A stretch of 64,000 nucleotides of DNA from Micrasema longulum (Eukaryota > Arthropoda > Insecta > Trichoptera > Brachycentridae): assembly GCA_022494885.1 (NCBI GenBank), contig JAGVSM010003781.1, positions 1 to 64,000 on the forward strand, in the 5' to 3' direction. The position numbers and the translations under genes were made by a program. The notes under the pieces were generated by a model. The model was given only the letters and a program-made list of their open reading frames with translations. It was not told the origin of the DNA and did not search any database. Each line of letters begins with the position of its first letter. Position 1 is the stretch's first letter. This document shows, piece by piece, positions 44,330-55,020 of this stretch.

Positions 44330-44960
44330 CATTGAATAACCCTTACGGGTTACATACATTTAACAAAATATGCTTACTTTTAAAATTAACATTCTTCTGT
44401 TATTGATAATATTTTTAACATCTTTCGTAAAGGTTGTCTTAGTCTTTTGCTTAGTTTTGTCTGGTATTTTATTGTAAAGTTTCAGTCCATGGTTTATTAG
44501 TCTCGACTGTCCTTGTCTCGTTGTAGAAGGTTGTACTCGTATAAGATATTTTTCTGATATTCTCGTATTGTGTCCATGTTTACTACAATTCTTTCCAAGT
44601 TTTAGTTCTTCGTCTACAATCACATTAGTGGCTAATTTATGATTTTTTTTTAAGGATTCTAGTTTAAAGAGTTCAGTAACATTTAATAGCTTAGCTTGTT
44701 TAAAAAATTATTTAGTTGCTGTTAGATATGGTAGGTCATATACTAACATTGATATTTTATTTTGCTGGCTTTGTAGTCTGTTTATGTTATTTTGATTTCC
44801 TGTTCCACATAGTAGTTGCATATAACATATTTTAATTTTTATAAAGGCTTTGTACATTATTTTTTTTCCAATTAAGTAAACACTGATAAAATAAAATAGG
44901 ATGAAATTGATTACTAAATTATACTTTGATAAATAATTTTGTGTAGCTTTGAAACCGGTC
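44330..44960 (-). mobile_element. CR1/Jockey-like LINE C-terminus, one frameshift
   Basis: Minus strand: KAFIKIKICYMQLLCGTGNQ, NKISMLVYDLPYLTATK, then in another frame ELKLGKNCSKHGHNTRISEK and LINHGLKLYNKIPDKTKQKT. Reverse transcriptase C-terminal pattern (HNTR... KLYNKIP), related to the family at 16995-18428. Confidence 0.75.
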
Positions 44961-44995
44961 GGTAGAAAAAATAAAATATAAGTGGTTAAAAACAA
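44945..44995 (+). ncRNA. Half hammerhead-like motif
   Basis: GAAACCGGTCGGTAG and 'aagtggttaaaaacaaat' match the 3' half of the ribozyme-bearing repeat. The CTGACGA half is lost. Confidence 0.35.
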
Positions 44996-45032
44996 ATCTG
45001 TTTTCTATTTATTTTATTTAAATAAAAATCAC

Positions 45033-45152
45033 CTCAAGATCCAAGAAGTGGTTGAGACTGACGCTTCCATCACTGTTGCTATCTCCGGAATCTGTCTCTA
45101 TCCACAGCGGTGATGAATATTTGATGTAGTGTGCATACGACATCATCAAAAA
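45033..45152 (-). CDS. Putative 40-codon internal exon of an unidentified gene
   Basis: Minus strand: acceptor context 'tgatttttgttgag', then FLMMSYAHYIKYSSPLWIE, TDSGDSNSDGSVSLNHF and LDLE, ending at GAG/GTGATT. Length 120 nt gives phase 0 at both ends. The serine/aspartate-rich part followed by SLNHFLDLE resembles an acidic activation or interaction segment and recalls DGSLEGLNEILSEE in the 3.1-kb exon. An alternative acceptor 18 bp upstream would add VIFVE-type residues. The donor is not optimal. Family unknown. Confidence 0.45.
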
Positions 45153-45159
45153 CTCAACA

Positions 45160-46000
45160 AAAATCACTTCAGGGTAATATCATCAGTATTATCACGTCAT
45201 CATTATTGTATGTACCAAAACACTAGATGTTTTTTCACAAGGTTTCACTTTTCTGTCACCAGACCAACTTCATACAAAATACGATTGCGTCACCAATACC
45301 TTTGTTAGTACATAATATTACTGTTGTTAAATTGCTTTTTTTAAATTTAATTTAATGTATTTTTTCTTTTTAAAAACCTGTTAGGGTTATATAAGAAATA
45401 TTATAAAGTCTAGTCATGTTACGTCTTGTCTGTAGCTCAAACACAAATAACTATCGACGGGCTAGTAAGCAACGTGATAACAATTTCCAACCATGGTTGT
45501 TTATCGTATTCGCGATCACAATGCAACATCCGTAAACATTTAATATTAAATGTCAAAATATTTACGTTTCGCGACGCATAATCCCGCTACACAATCACAT
45601 ATTTAAATTTAACCGGTGTAAATATGGAAAATATTTCAAAACTGCCATTTTATTTATTTATTTATTATTTGTCGTACTTTTTATTCCATTTAGCCGGCGG
45701 TTAGCAAGCCAAACGTCAAGAAAAGTAGTTGCCATAGTAATTGTAATTTAATTTTCACTTTTTAATATAAAATATTCTTTACTATTTTGCAAATGCAATA
45801 TAATGTATTATTTTTACTAGTAAACGCCGATTTTTCGCCAGTGAACTGTATTTATTTACAAGGAAACAAAAAACAAACCGACACGAGCGTTGACTTAGAG
45901 ATTACACACGCGTTGACTCGTGACTGAGAGATCTTAAGCATGTTCATTATTGTTCACTGTGATCGCTCAAATGCTTCGCATGTTTTTAAGCACGTCGATA
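45160..46000. other. Unassigned, probably intronic
   Basis: Moderately G+C-richer between 45420-45600 and 45850-45990 with no frame supported. 'tttatttatttatttatt' occurs at 45651. Confidence 0.35.
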
Positions 46001-46004
46001 GTTA

Positions 46005-46330
46005 TTTGTGATTGGGCTACTGGTTAATGTACTCATCACGTGCTTCAAGTTGATTTTTAATTTATCCCTTGATAATTTTTCAGGTGGTAAGACACTGCAG
46101 TGTTTAGGTCAATTGTATAATATTTTTGACTGTTCTATATTTATTTTTGATTTTAAATGCTGTAGTGTTGTTGTCTGGCAATCTATTTGTGTATGACAGC
46201 ATTTTTGGTTAATTTTATGTCATCGTCTTGTGTGTTTCCAAGTGCAATTTTGTGTACAATTTTTATCGTGTCAATTTTCTGTCTTCACTTTTTGGCTCCG
46301 CTTAAATCACTTAACTATTTATATAAATAA
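46005..46330 (-). mobile_element. Possible decayed transposon coding region
   Basis: Minus-strand frames such as QKIDTIKIVHKIALGNTQDD and PEKLSRDKLKINLKHVMSTL are separated by stops. This may be a transposase or LINE relic; class uncertain. Confidence 0.25.
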
Positions 46331-46409
46331 TTTAATTGAGTATTTTTTTTCGGTAATATATTTATGCTTTTTAGCATATATTCGATTTGTCTGAAAAGGA
46401 AAAATTTAC

Positions 46410-46625
46410 GAAACATGTATACTGCCAGTGACTACATATGCATTAGAGACACAAAGAAATTTAAAAAAACTCAAATGCACACAGCGATCCATGGAAAGAT
46501 CCATGCTTGGTATAAGCCTAAGAGACAAAATAAGAAATGAAGAAATAAGGAACAGAACCAGAATAACGGATATTATGGATCGCGTAGCAGAACTGGAGTG
46601 GCAATGGGCAGGACATGAAGCGTAA
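46410..46625 (+). mobile_element. RTE-like LINE fragment
   Basis: The frame reads TYALETQRNLKKLKCTQRSM, then ERSMLGISLRDKIRNEEIR and VAELEWQWAGHEA. TQRAMERSMLGISLRD.IRNEEIR...WQWAGH is a standard block of RTE-type C-termini. It is truncated on both sides. Confidence 0.8.
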
Positions 46626-46824
46626 ATAAAAAAAAACTTTAAAAAATATTTAGGACACAAACACATCGATAATAACAAAATTAGAATATAATTTCGACTG
46701 TTAATTTTGGAAAGTGAAGAAATCAAAACCTTCATTGATGAGGGTGAGATTTTTATTTATTTTTCAGCTATGTATTTTTAGCTCCTGTTGTTGCATATCT
46801 ATGTCTTGGCATATGAAAAATACA

Positions 46825-47092
46825 GTTTTGTGTGTGAAATAGAATCAGAATCCTGGGCAAGTGTTTTCGACTCGATGGCTAGTCTTTAAAAATAAAATAG
46901 AATGAAGAAAAGTCCACCTCGTAGAGTAGTTGTTAGCGTCTTTGCCCAAAGTAATTAAGCTCCTGGGTTCGGTCAACATGAAATGTTTGTTTGTAAGGTG
47001 ATTTTACGTAGTAAAATTCACTGTTTCTATATTGGCACCCGAAGCGTATGAGTGATCGCCTTACTTTCCTGTAAAACATGATCGAGATACAC
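46825..47092 (+). repeat. SINE-A, near full length
   Basis: Leader 'cagttttgtgtgtgaaatag', 'gactcgatggctag', 'gtccacctcgtagagtag' and box B-like 'cctgggttcgg', then the body and 'gatcgagatacactcc'. Confidence 0.7.
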
Positions 47093-47125
47093 TCCATGAA
47101 TGTTTCATGGAGTGTATCTCGTAAG
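47083..47125. repeat. Perfect 18-bp palindrome joining two SINE-A copies
   Basis: CGAGATACACTCCATGAA and its exact complement flank a 3-nt centre. They join a plus-strand SINE-A to a minus-strand SINE-A, tail to tail. Confidence 0.8.
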
Positions 47126-47275
47126 ATGATCAGTTTTACGGTTAGATGTCAATCCAGTGACCATTAGATATTCTAGTGTAAAAACACCTTTTTAAATAAA
47201 TCGTTTATCTCTAGCATGTCGGGAATCGAACCCGAGACCTCTTGTATGGTAGGCAAACGCCACCACTAGGCCGAC
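47110..47275 (-). repeat. SINE-A, inverted copy
   Basis: The complement shows 'gtggcgtttgcctaccatac', box B GGTTCGATTCCCGAC and the body to the shared palindrome. Confidence 0.75.
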
Positions 47276-47319
47276 GAGTACCCACAACATCTTAATACAA
47301 TCAAATAAACGAACAAACC

Positions 47320-48075
47320 ATGACGCAGATAATATATTACTGTCTGTGCATACAGACCTCGCTTCCTCTACATTAATACATTTTCTCATGCACGCACGCC
47401 GATTATTCCGACTTTTGACAAGTCCATCTTCAAGTATTTGTTGAATTTGGACGTGCCATGTCTTACTCGGTCTTCTTCGTTTTCTGCATCCATCAACATT
47501 TGCATCGTAAATACTTTTACCCGTTCTTTCACTATCCATTCGCTCCACGTGTTCAAACCAACGCAGCACACCTTTCTATATTTTGTCGATGATACTCTTT
47601 TCAGCCTTTCACAATGCACAAATCTCGGCATTTGTTCACCTATCGTACATAGTTTTACCACATACTCGCCTGGGAGATCGCATTTCGGCAGCTTTCTGCC
47701 TACTTTCATCCTTGTTTTTCCAATTCCATACATAGGGGTCGGAACCAGGACTTCATTGAGAAACATTTATTTACCAAGGTTGATTTTAGTGCACCATTCA
47801 CCCTGTTCCCGGCGCTCACCCTCCTTTCAATATCTTTCTCAGTCTTCCCATCCCTAATAAACATATGATACACTAATTCATCTTTCTGTTTCAGTATAAC
47901 TTCTCACATTTTGTCCAACTTTCATTTTTTTCAAAAACCATTACATTTGGTTTATCAACATTTATCAGTAAATTACTCCTCTTGCATACATCATAGACTT
48001 TTAATAACAAGCATTGCAGGTCTTCTTTGTTGCTAGCAAGAAGCACGGTATCATTATTTAATGATGATGACCTTA
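47320..48075 (-). mobile_element. RTE-like LINE reverse transcriptase relic
   Basis: Minus strand: NNDTVLLASNKEDLQCLLL corresponds to the YADD catalytic box with the first Asp replaced. Then KRSNLLINVDKPNVMVFEK follows. After several stops come VWNWKNK, LRWFEHVERMDSERT and YDANVDGCRKRRRPSKTW. It is the longest RTE relic here and shows catalytic-site loss. Confidence 0.8.
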
Positions 48076-49020
48076 AAACTTAACTTTAAAAAAGCACACA
48101 CAAATAAAACAAATGAATTGCTTTTATTTTGATACAAACATATTTTTTAATCTCCACCTAAACCCATGCCATTCTGCAAAAAAAAACTGGTATAATTTCA
48201 TTGAATCGTTCATTAGCAGCGTTTATACCACTGTTTTTTTTATCTATTTGAAAACAGGCTGCGCTTTTTTCAGCATTTACTTTTTTACGCGTATATCTTG
48301 AACAAATGAATGTATTCAAATAATATTCACATCACTGTTTACCTTACTTAATTTGTAACACAACAATGATATTTATTCTAATGCTTATTTTTTTGTTTTG
48401 GTGATAGCTGTTTCATATTAGCATCGTCGTATTTCAACTTAAGTGACGTCGACAGCAACTTATTTTATTAATAAATTATGGATACTCAAAACACAAAAGC
48501 AAGAGTACGCATACAAAGTAAGCTTCTTAAATCTTATCTCAATCCTGATGACAAGCGTTTAAATTTTTCAGACGACCATTGTTCTTCATTATCATAAAAG
48601 TTTTGAGATTTGCATTTAACATTCGTTTTTAGAACTTCTGAACAAGAAAAAAAAAGGAGCTTAGTGTTTTGATCAAGTCTCAATTAGACTCAATCGATGA
48701 AAACTCCTCAGTAAACAATCGATTGGAACTTTAATATCTGTTTGATCTGGTGCATATTATATTAATTAGTTTATCACACGTTCCGAACCAGGTTTCCACT
48801 TCAGCATTAGAGCACTCGAAAATGAGAAATTCATCTTAATTGATTGTCCCTACATTGATCACGAGCACTATGCACACAAGTATATTGAGTGTAGTGTCCT
48901 TATGATGTCGTTTTATATCTGCATTACAATATCTAAGTCTGTTACTCTTTGCCTGTATATTTCTTGGTACGTTAATGCAACTACGTATTGTTTCTATTTA
49001 TTGTCACAGCAAAAATAGAA
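48076..49020. other. Unassigned stretch
   Basis: About 950 bp with no supported frame. A CTCACACGTT-type patch near 48775 and T-rich tracts only. Confidence 0.35.
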
Positions 49021-49265
49021 CATTCTATCCATTCTTTCTAAATGTACTAACCCTGGAAAGATGCCCATAATATCCTTGCTCGGATAAACTTTAATGTACC
49101 TCGCCGTAACTTGCGTACTAATCCTGTCATTGCTGTGGGAAATTATAAAACCAACATCGGATTATTTTCCCCTCTGCCAAGGATCCTCAGAACAGTGAAC
49201 CAAATCTCACTAAACGGTGCTGTCGATGTGTTCCTACAGCAAGGGCAGGCATTTAAGAAGTAAGC
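49021..49265 (+). mobile_element. Non-LTR retrotransposon C-terminal fragment
   Basis: The frame reads PWKDAHNILARINFNVPRRN, TNPVIAVGNYKTNIGLFSPL, PRILRTVNQISLNGAVDVF, then LQQGQAFKK and a stop. LINE-style reverse transcriptase end; open over about 70 codons. Confidence 0.6.
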
Positions 49266-49469
49266 GGTGCTGTCTCTCCTGACTCGCGATGTCACACTTG
49301 CCATTTCCGCCTAGATTATGCTATATACATACATACCTTTTGTTAATTATACACTTTGTTAATTTAAGTAGATTTTACGAATGTTTAGATTAAGTATTAC
49401 CCATTAATGCTAATCTATTAGGGCTTACTTAAGCCTGTTGATTGGCTTAAAAAAACCCTGTTTATGAAC

Positions 49470-49870
49470 TACTGATGGAGTACTTGCAAAGGTTTGCTTT
49501 TGACCCAATGAAACTAAGCAAATACCAAATTAGGGTTATTACTAGAGCCCTAACAGGGCACTGCAGATTAAATAAAAACCTCGCTATAATGAATCTCTCT
49601 GAAACGTCTATATGTAGGTTCTGCAGGACAAATGATAGTGAATAGGATGCATTATATCACAAAAGAAGCCGCATGTTCTGCGGACCATTAGTTAAACCTG
49701 AGGCTAGAGAGCACTCGTCTCCTACCAAATAGTCGCGTACATAAAAGACTACGGCTTGGAGTCGTCTAGATGTAGAAGAAGATTTAGACTAGATATGCAA
49801 GCACTCGCCCTTCATTCAATAGCCCGGCTTTTCAAAGACCTTGACTTGGAGGGCGAGAATTAATTTACGG
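49470..49870 (+). mobile_element. Jockey-like element RNase H/C-terminal relic
   Basis: The frame reads LSKYQIRVITRALTGHCRL, NKNLAIMNLSETSICRFCR and TNDSE, then a stop. The LTGHC..N..L..M.L....C..C pattern is the end of the polyprotein of Jockey-type LINEs. It is interrupted and inactive. Confidence 0.75.
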
Positions 49871-49966
49871 TTACCCGTCACAATAGATCTACAACAAAGG
49901 TCGCAGTGATGTCAGGAGCTTGTTTGGCACTGATCCTATTTGCAAGGAATAAGACAAACTCTGTTG

Positions 49967-50296
49967 ATATTTTTAGTGCTACGAGGAATATTATCACGTT
50001 CTGATGCAGATATGTTTAATGCTCAACAGTCAAAATTTCTGAGAGATCTAACTCTCAAAACGGACAAACGTTATATTTTTAGTATTATGAGGAATATCAT
50101 CACGTTCTGATGCAAAAACAAGTATATTTGTTAATCAACAGTCAAAAATTCTGAGAGATCTAACTGTCAAAACGGACCAAATGTATATTTTTAGTACCGT
50201 AAGGAATATCATCACGTTCTGATGCAGATATATTTATTACCTACGGTTAAAATTTCTGAGAGACGTGGGTATCTAAGTGCCAAAGTGGACCAACGT
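49967..50296 (+). repeat. Three tandem ~106-112 bp repeats
   Basis: Units start with ATATTTTTAGT at 49967, 50073 and 50185. They contain 'aatatcatcacgttctgatg' and 'caacagtcaaaa', then 'ttctgagaga'. They directly follow the Jockey-like relic and are probably its 3' UTR repeats. Confidence 0.85.
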
Positions 50297-50299
50297 TAT

Positions 50300-50882
50300 T
50301 ATTATTATTTATTATAATGGATAACTTATATAGCACCATTTTCGTAAAATAATACCTCAAGGGCGCTTTACAAAGTGATTCTATAGATTAATTCATTTAA
50401 TAAAAGCTTTTATATTTCTAATTAAATTAAAACAATTTATTTGGTTATGACATGCTACGGATTCATACAAATGATTTAAAGAACAAGTGGATTTTAAGTT
50501 TTTTCCGAAAAATCACTTCACTCTCACAGCCTCGCACCTCTGCTGGAAGAGCATTCCATGCCATAGGGCCTACGATCGCAAATGCGCGTTCACCGAATTT
50601 AGTGCGCTGTTTTCGTAGAGGTATAATACTTTTTTCTCTCGCCGTAGACGTAGCTGATCTAAGCGTAAGACGTCTGTCAGCTAGTTCATCGGGAACGCAT
50701 AGTTCCCTTGGATATTCCGGAGCAGAGTTATGCAGTGACATATACATAAGCCAACAGAGTTCGTATTCCACTATCTGCCTCTGTGAAAAATGTAGCCCGT
50801 GTAATTCCCAAGGTAGTGGAGTGATATGACTGAACTCGGAGATTCCGAAAATAAGTCTCGCTGCAGCATTTAATACAGACAT
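50300..50882 (-). mobile_element. L2/CR1-like LINE C-terminus, 5'-truncated, open
   Basis: An unbroken 140-codon minus-strand frame (50882-50463) reads VLNAAARLIFGISEFSHITP, WELHGLHFSQRQIVEYELCW, APEYPRELCVPDELADRR, then TKFGERAFAIVGPMAWNALP. VLNAAARLI...ITPLL.ELHWLP is typical of L2/CR1-type reverse transcriptase thumbs. The 3' UTR ends in a GCGC-stem terminus near 50320. The intact frame implies a younger copy, but the catalytic domain is missing. Confidence 0.85.
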
Positions 50883-51164
50883 TTATATTTGTAGAAACAA
50901 TGTCAATTGTCCTTAACAGAGTGTCAGCAGTTTTCGGAATCAGAGGTAATGAAATGAGTAATGACCTTAGCTTGTTTTGATATTTAAGACACTTTGTTCT
51001 GCCAAAACTAAAGTACCGGTGTCATGTTTTGTCGCCTTCGCCAATTACCTTTTCAGAGGCGTTTCAAAAACGTTCACCGTATCATTTTCATATTTTTTTT
51101 GTTAGAACATCCAAATTTCTTAAAATCTGCATCTTTCGATTTGTTTATTGAAGAAATGTGCATT

Positions 51165-51292
51165 TTTAAACACAGACAGAATAGTGAATCTAACAAAGTG
51201 TGTGTAAGCCAATGGCAGATCGTAAGCCCTGTAAATGCCTGGACTTTCATACACCCTTCTCTAAAAATGTCTCCATCTCTGTTGTGATTGAG
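51165..51292 (-). repeat. Foldback family FB1, right arm
   Basis: 'gccaatggcagatcgtaagc', 'gtaaatgcctggactttc' and 'tctccatctctgttgtgatt'. Confidence 0.65.
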
Positions 51293-51734
51293 AGATGATT
51301 ATTTATTTTAAAATATACAGGCACGCAAATTTTACTTCTAGAGAACAACATTTGATGATAAGCGTTGATATTGAAAAAATATTTACAATGTTCATATTTG
51401 AGTTTTATTTGAACTATTTAAAACGCAGCGAGAACCAATTACTTGTTATTGCTTACTTAGTAAAAATGATACTACCTTGTTCATAATTATAAATCAAATA
51501 ATCATTGACAAGGTGAACAAATAACGAAGAAAATAAAAACAGTTTACTTTACCCAGAAAACAAAGACTTCCGATGTAAGTGGTTAAAGTAAAATAATAAT
51601 TATTATTTTAGCTGTTCGTGATAAATGTTTTCGCCTTTAAATATTACAAAGTAAACGACATGTTTTCTGAGTAACCAACGATTTTATTTATTTCCAAGGA
51701 ACAAGCTGTTTACCACATACTTTTAAATAGTCAT

Positions 51735-52700
51735 CATCATTAAACTGAGCTGGAAAGATCAAATTTTAGAAATATCCAAACAAATACGAAAATCAGCATA
51801 CATTTATAAAAGCCTAAAAAATATTTTGAATGCTCAACTTATGAAACAAATTTACTTTGCTTTTTGCCAAAGCAAACTATCATATTGCAATTTAGCTTGG
51901 GGAGGTTGCTCTCGTTCAATCCTTGAACCAGTAAAAACAGCACAAAAATGGATCATGAAGATCATTCTTAAAAAACCCTTGAGGTATTCAACGGAAGATC
52001 TATTCGCTGAGATGATATTGGATGTAAGACAATTGCTTGTGAGGTGTCTACAACTTAAATTTTATGATAAATTAAGTGAGGTCAAAAGAACCCAACAAAA
52101 TATAAACACTCGTTCAGCAACACAAGTTAACTGTATTGTCCCATTTTTATCAACCGCCTTTGGTAAAAAGAAATACAATGTAATTGCTCCAAAAATATTT
52201 AATGATTTATTGCCAAATATAAAAGACTCAAAATGTAAAACAAATTTTAAAATTAAAAAAACTGCACATATAAATAGTGTAGCGAGAGATTTTTTGAAAA
52301 ATATATGTAAATAAAAAAATGTAGTACTTTATATAATTGGTACACATATTATTTATATTTTTATGTATTTCATTGCTTTATATTTGTTTTATTATAAATT
52401 ATACTATATTATTTATGTTTCAGTAACATGTATTCTTGGCACATATATATGTACTTTTTATTTGTATAATGACGATTTTTAATTTCTTACATTCGATAAG
52501 CTAGGCATTTATAATTATATAGGTTTAGTTTTTCTTTTTTATGTTATTGTTTTATTAGTATAGGACTACTTGTGCTCTAAAGATAGAAAATCTCCATCTT
52601 AGAACAGGCTGTGCCATGTTAGATGGAGACTATCATAAACAGAGAACACTCCGTGTTCATTTTACATTAATTGGTTTTATATAGATTCCCTGTTATTAAG
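51735..52700 (+). mobile_element. CR1/Jockey-like LINE C-terminus with 3' UTR
   Basis: A plus frame of about 190 codons (from about 51740 to 52314) reads LSWKDQILEISKQIRKSAY, IYFAFCQSKLSYCNLAWGG, CLQLKFYDKLSEVK, then NVIAPKIFNDLLPNIKDSK. The YFAFCQSKLSYCNLAWGG motif is the conserved Y...S.L.Y....WG block of LINE reverse transcriptase thumbs. The long 3' UTR contains 'aacaggctgtgccatgttag'. Catalytic domain absent. Confidence 0.8.
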
Positions 52701-52911
52701 TATGTATATATATATATATTTTTTTATGTATATATATATTAATAGTTTTCATATTTGTACCATACGTCCAAAGACGGCGGATAAAACAAGGCGCTTTTTC
52801 TTTAGTGGTTCTAGCTCCTATAAAAGTCCATTTATACATACAAATGAATAATAGCGACACGCCAATGGTTGATATCATTAGTGCGTAAAAAAACAATTGC
52901 TTTTGTGTCAT
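52696..52911 (-). CDS. Possible exon: N-terminal membrane segment
   Basis: Minus strand, true ATG: MTQKQLFFYALMISTIGVSL, LFICMYKWTFIGARTTKEKA, then PCFIRRLWTYG. Residues 6-25 form one hydrophobic segment after a short polar start, as in a signal anchor of a type II membrane protein. A candidate GTATGG donor follows LWT; otherwise the frame runs into a TA microsatellite. No family can be named and a chance ORF is possible. Confidence 0.3.
   Translation of the reverse strand: MTQKQLFFYALMISTIGVSLLFICMYKWTFIGARTTKEKAPCFIRRLWTYGTNMKTINIYIHKKIYIYIHT
52704..52741. repeat. (TA)n microsatellite
   Basis: Alternating TA with a T-rich break. Confidence 0.8.
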
Positions 52912-52979
52912 AATCCAAAAGGAGCATAAGGGAATACTCTTAAAACTTATCAAACAAATAAACAAAAAAAACAACAATA

Positions 52980-53680
52980 ATTATTGAGTACGAACAATTC
53001 CTATTCTAATAGGCAACCTGTTTTGTCGTAACCGGTAAACAAAGACAGCACAATAAATAAATGGTGAGATGAAACATAATATTATTTAAATGTCAAAACA
53101 TCTTTATGACATAACAGTGTAGCACAGTTAAAAAACATTCGCACTATTCGTAAAGAACGATTTTGCACAGTTCGAAACTGATCAATAATTCAATTGGCAC
53201 TATTTAAACAACGATTTCGCACTGTGAACAAAGAATCTCCGAACTAGAGGATTTGTCACCGAGTAAACAATGATTTGAGGTATGTTTGCTTACTGAGGTG
53301 ACAGTTTATTTCGCGAACGGAGCTTAGCTGAGCTGAAATAGAGCACTTGAAATTAAGTGCCTGTTTGCGAAATTGATTCATGTCCAGAGTCGTCTAAGGT
53401 ATGGCAAATATAAACGCACATTACTTGAAGTATGAATTGCATCCAATCCATATTTTGTCCTCTTAATTATTTAAGGTTAGGTTATCCAATTGCTGGAAAG
53501 ACACGATTTCGTTCGAGTTAATCTACTGTTTTTTTTTTAAATTAAAATATACAATGTATAAAAAGCACAATACATCAATTTATGATGCGAAACAAAAAAA
53601 TGAGTACATGAATAAATACGATAATACCACTTTTAGGTTTATTGAATAAACTGATATATTAAAAAAAATAGTTAAAATAC
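52980..53680. other. Repeat-poor stretch with small internal repeats
   Basis: Two related units, 'gcactattcgtaaagaacg' (53140) and 'gcactatttaaacaacg' (53201), precede a hairpin (about 53256-53304, 'gtcaccgagtaaaca' against 'gcttactgaggtgac'). No coding frame. Confidence 0.4.
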
Positions 53681-53699
53681 AATAAATATCAATCCTTAT

Positions 53700-54185
53700 G
53701 TTTTTTTATAGTGCCGTGTAGATTTTTACCTTCTAGGAAACGCCTAAAAACACTTCAATTTTTTTTTATTACATGACTTATTTAGTCCATTTAAAAATTA
53801 TTAATACATTTTTTTATAATATTTACAGGTACGATTAAAATAAAATACAACTTAAGGATAATAAACGTAGAACAAAAAATTAAATAATAATTACTAACTC
53901 AAGATAAGATCTGGGGTGCTATTCTGAACCACTATCGCGGCACAAGAAAACTGTTTTTTCTCGTGTATTTTGTATGTAAATACACGAGATAATATGGCCA
54001 CGAGAGCGATTGAAATACCAGCCCTGGTCTATTTTAGTGATTGTTTAAATTTAGAAAGACTTGCACCAAAAAAGTCCAGATCTTGTCTAGAGACATTGGT
54101 GCATGCAAGCCTTGGTTTGTGCAGTGCTGATGAAGGAACAGCACATTTATACTTCTTATACCAGTTGGTTTAATCAACCATATTT
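53700..54185 (-). mobile_element. LINE C-terminal relic
   Basis: Minus strand: YKCAVPSSALHKPRLACTN, then VSRQDLDFFGASLSKFKQSL. It parallels NLEFFGIDLPVFRKSL of the 6446-7280 element. Confidence 0.6.
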
Positions 54186-54189
54186 CGAG

Positions 54190-54400
54190 TATTTTCAAAT
54201 GTTTGTAGACAGGCTGGACTTCACACCCTAGGGCCTAGGGAGTTATTAAGATCTTAATTTATTGGAACAGAGAGGGAAAACATTTTGGAAAATGGAATAT
54301 AAAAGTCTAGGCATTTAAAGGGTTAATGATCTGTCATTAGCTGACTTACGTGCCCACTTTTACACATCGTGTAACATTCACCATTAGCATTTGTCCTATC
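54190..54400 (+). repeat. Foldback family FB1, left arm
   Basis: 'tttcaaatgtttgtagacag', 'tggaacagagagggaaaac', 'aaagtctaggcatttaaagg', 'gtgtaacattcaccatt'. Confidence 0.7.
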
Positions 54401-54463
54401 AGCACTTTGGATTTATTTTTCTATGGTAAAGGTGTATAGTGGGATTTGCATGTTAGTGTAATT

Positions 54464-54508
54464 AGTGTTCTGACGAAGAGACGGGTACGTCTCGAAAAAG
54501 GTAGACAT
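54464..54508 (+). ncRNA. Hammerhead-like motif with intact catalytic boxes
   Basis: Plus strand: GUGUU, CUGACGA, A, perfect GAGACG-GGUA-CGUCUC, GAAA, then AAGGUAGACAU. Stem I GUGUU/GACAU pairs with wobbles. Stem III is damaged (AAAGGU instead of ACCGGU). Confidence 0.5.
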
Positions 54509-54589
54509 TAAAAAGTCGGTAAGTTGTTATATACAAATCGCAAGGTGAATGAAAAATAGAAGTAAGTGCAAATTTCAAATTTTTGAGGT

Positions 54590-55020
54590 TAAAATAGAAA
54601 ACAGTTAGATACATTCGTTCTACATGTCAAACCAGCGCAGAGCTCCTTTCTTGATTTTGTCGATAATGCTTGTCTCAGCCTTACATAATGTACGGATCTC
54701 AACATTTGTGCATCTATCGTACATAGTTTTACCACACATGCGCCTGAGAGATCGCACTTCGACAGCATTCAGCCTACTTTCATCCCTGTTTTTTCAAGTC
54801 CATACTTCGCTCCCATACATCAGGGACGGGACCAGGACTCGTTGAGAACTGCCAATTTTGCCTCTTGTGGCAAACATTTATTTGCCAAGGTCGATTTAAG
54901 TGCACCGTGCACTCTGTTCCCGGCACTCACCCTCCTTTCAATATCTTTCTCAGTCATTCCGTCCCTAGTGAACATACTTCCCAGATACACAAATTCCTTG
55001 TTTTAGTATAACTCCATTTA
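54590..55020 (-). mobile_element. RTE-like LINE fragment
   Basis: Minus strand with stops: VLVPSLMYGSEVWT, KNRDESRLNAVEVRSLRRMC, GKTMYDRCTNVEIRTLCKAE, then KIKKGALRWFDM. Equivalent to the first half of 33605-33800 plus upstream sequence. Confidence 0.75.

Noticed and set aside
47438..47857. 139-codon plus-strand ORF
   Set aside because: It is antisense to the RTE-like relic; the minus-strand reading carries the family motifs.
49967..50296. CRISPR-like array
   Set aside because: The three units are contiguous diverged tandem repeats without unique spacers, in eukaryotic DNA.
50452..50829. 125-codon plus-strand ORF
   Set aside because: It is antisense to the L2-like frame at 50463-50882, which has clear family motifs.
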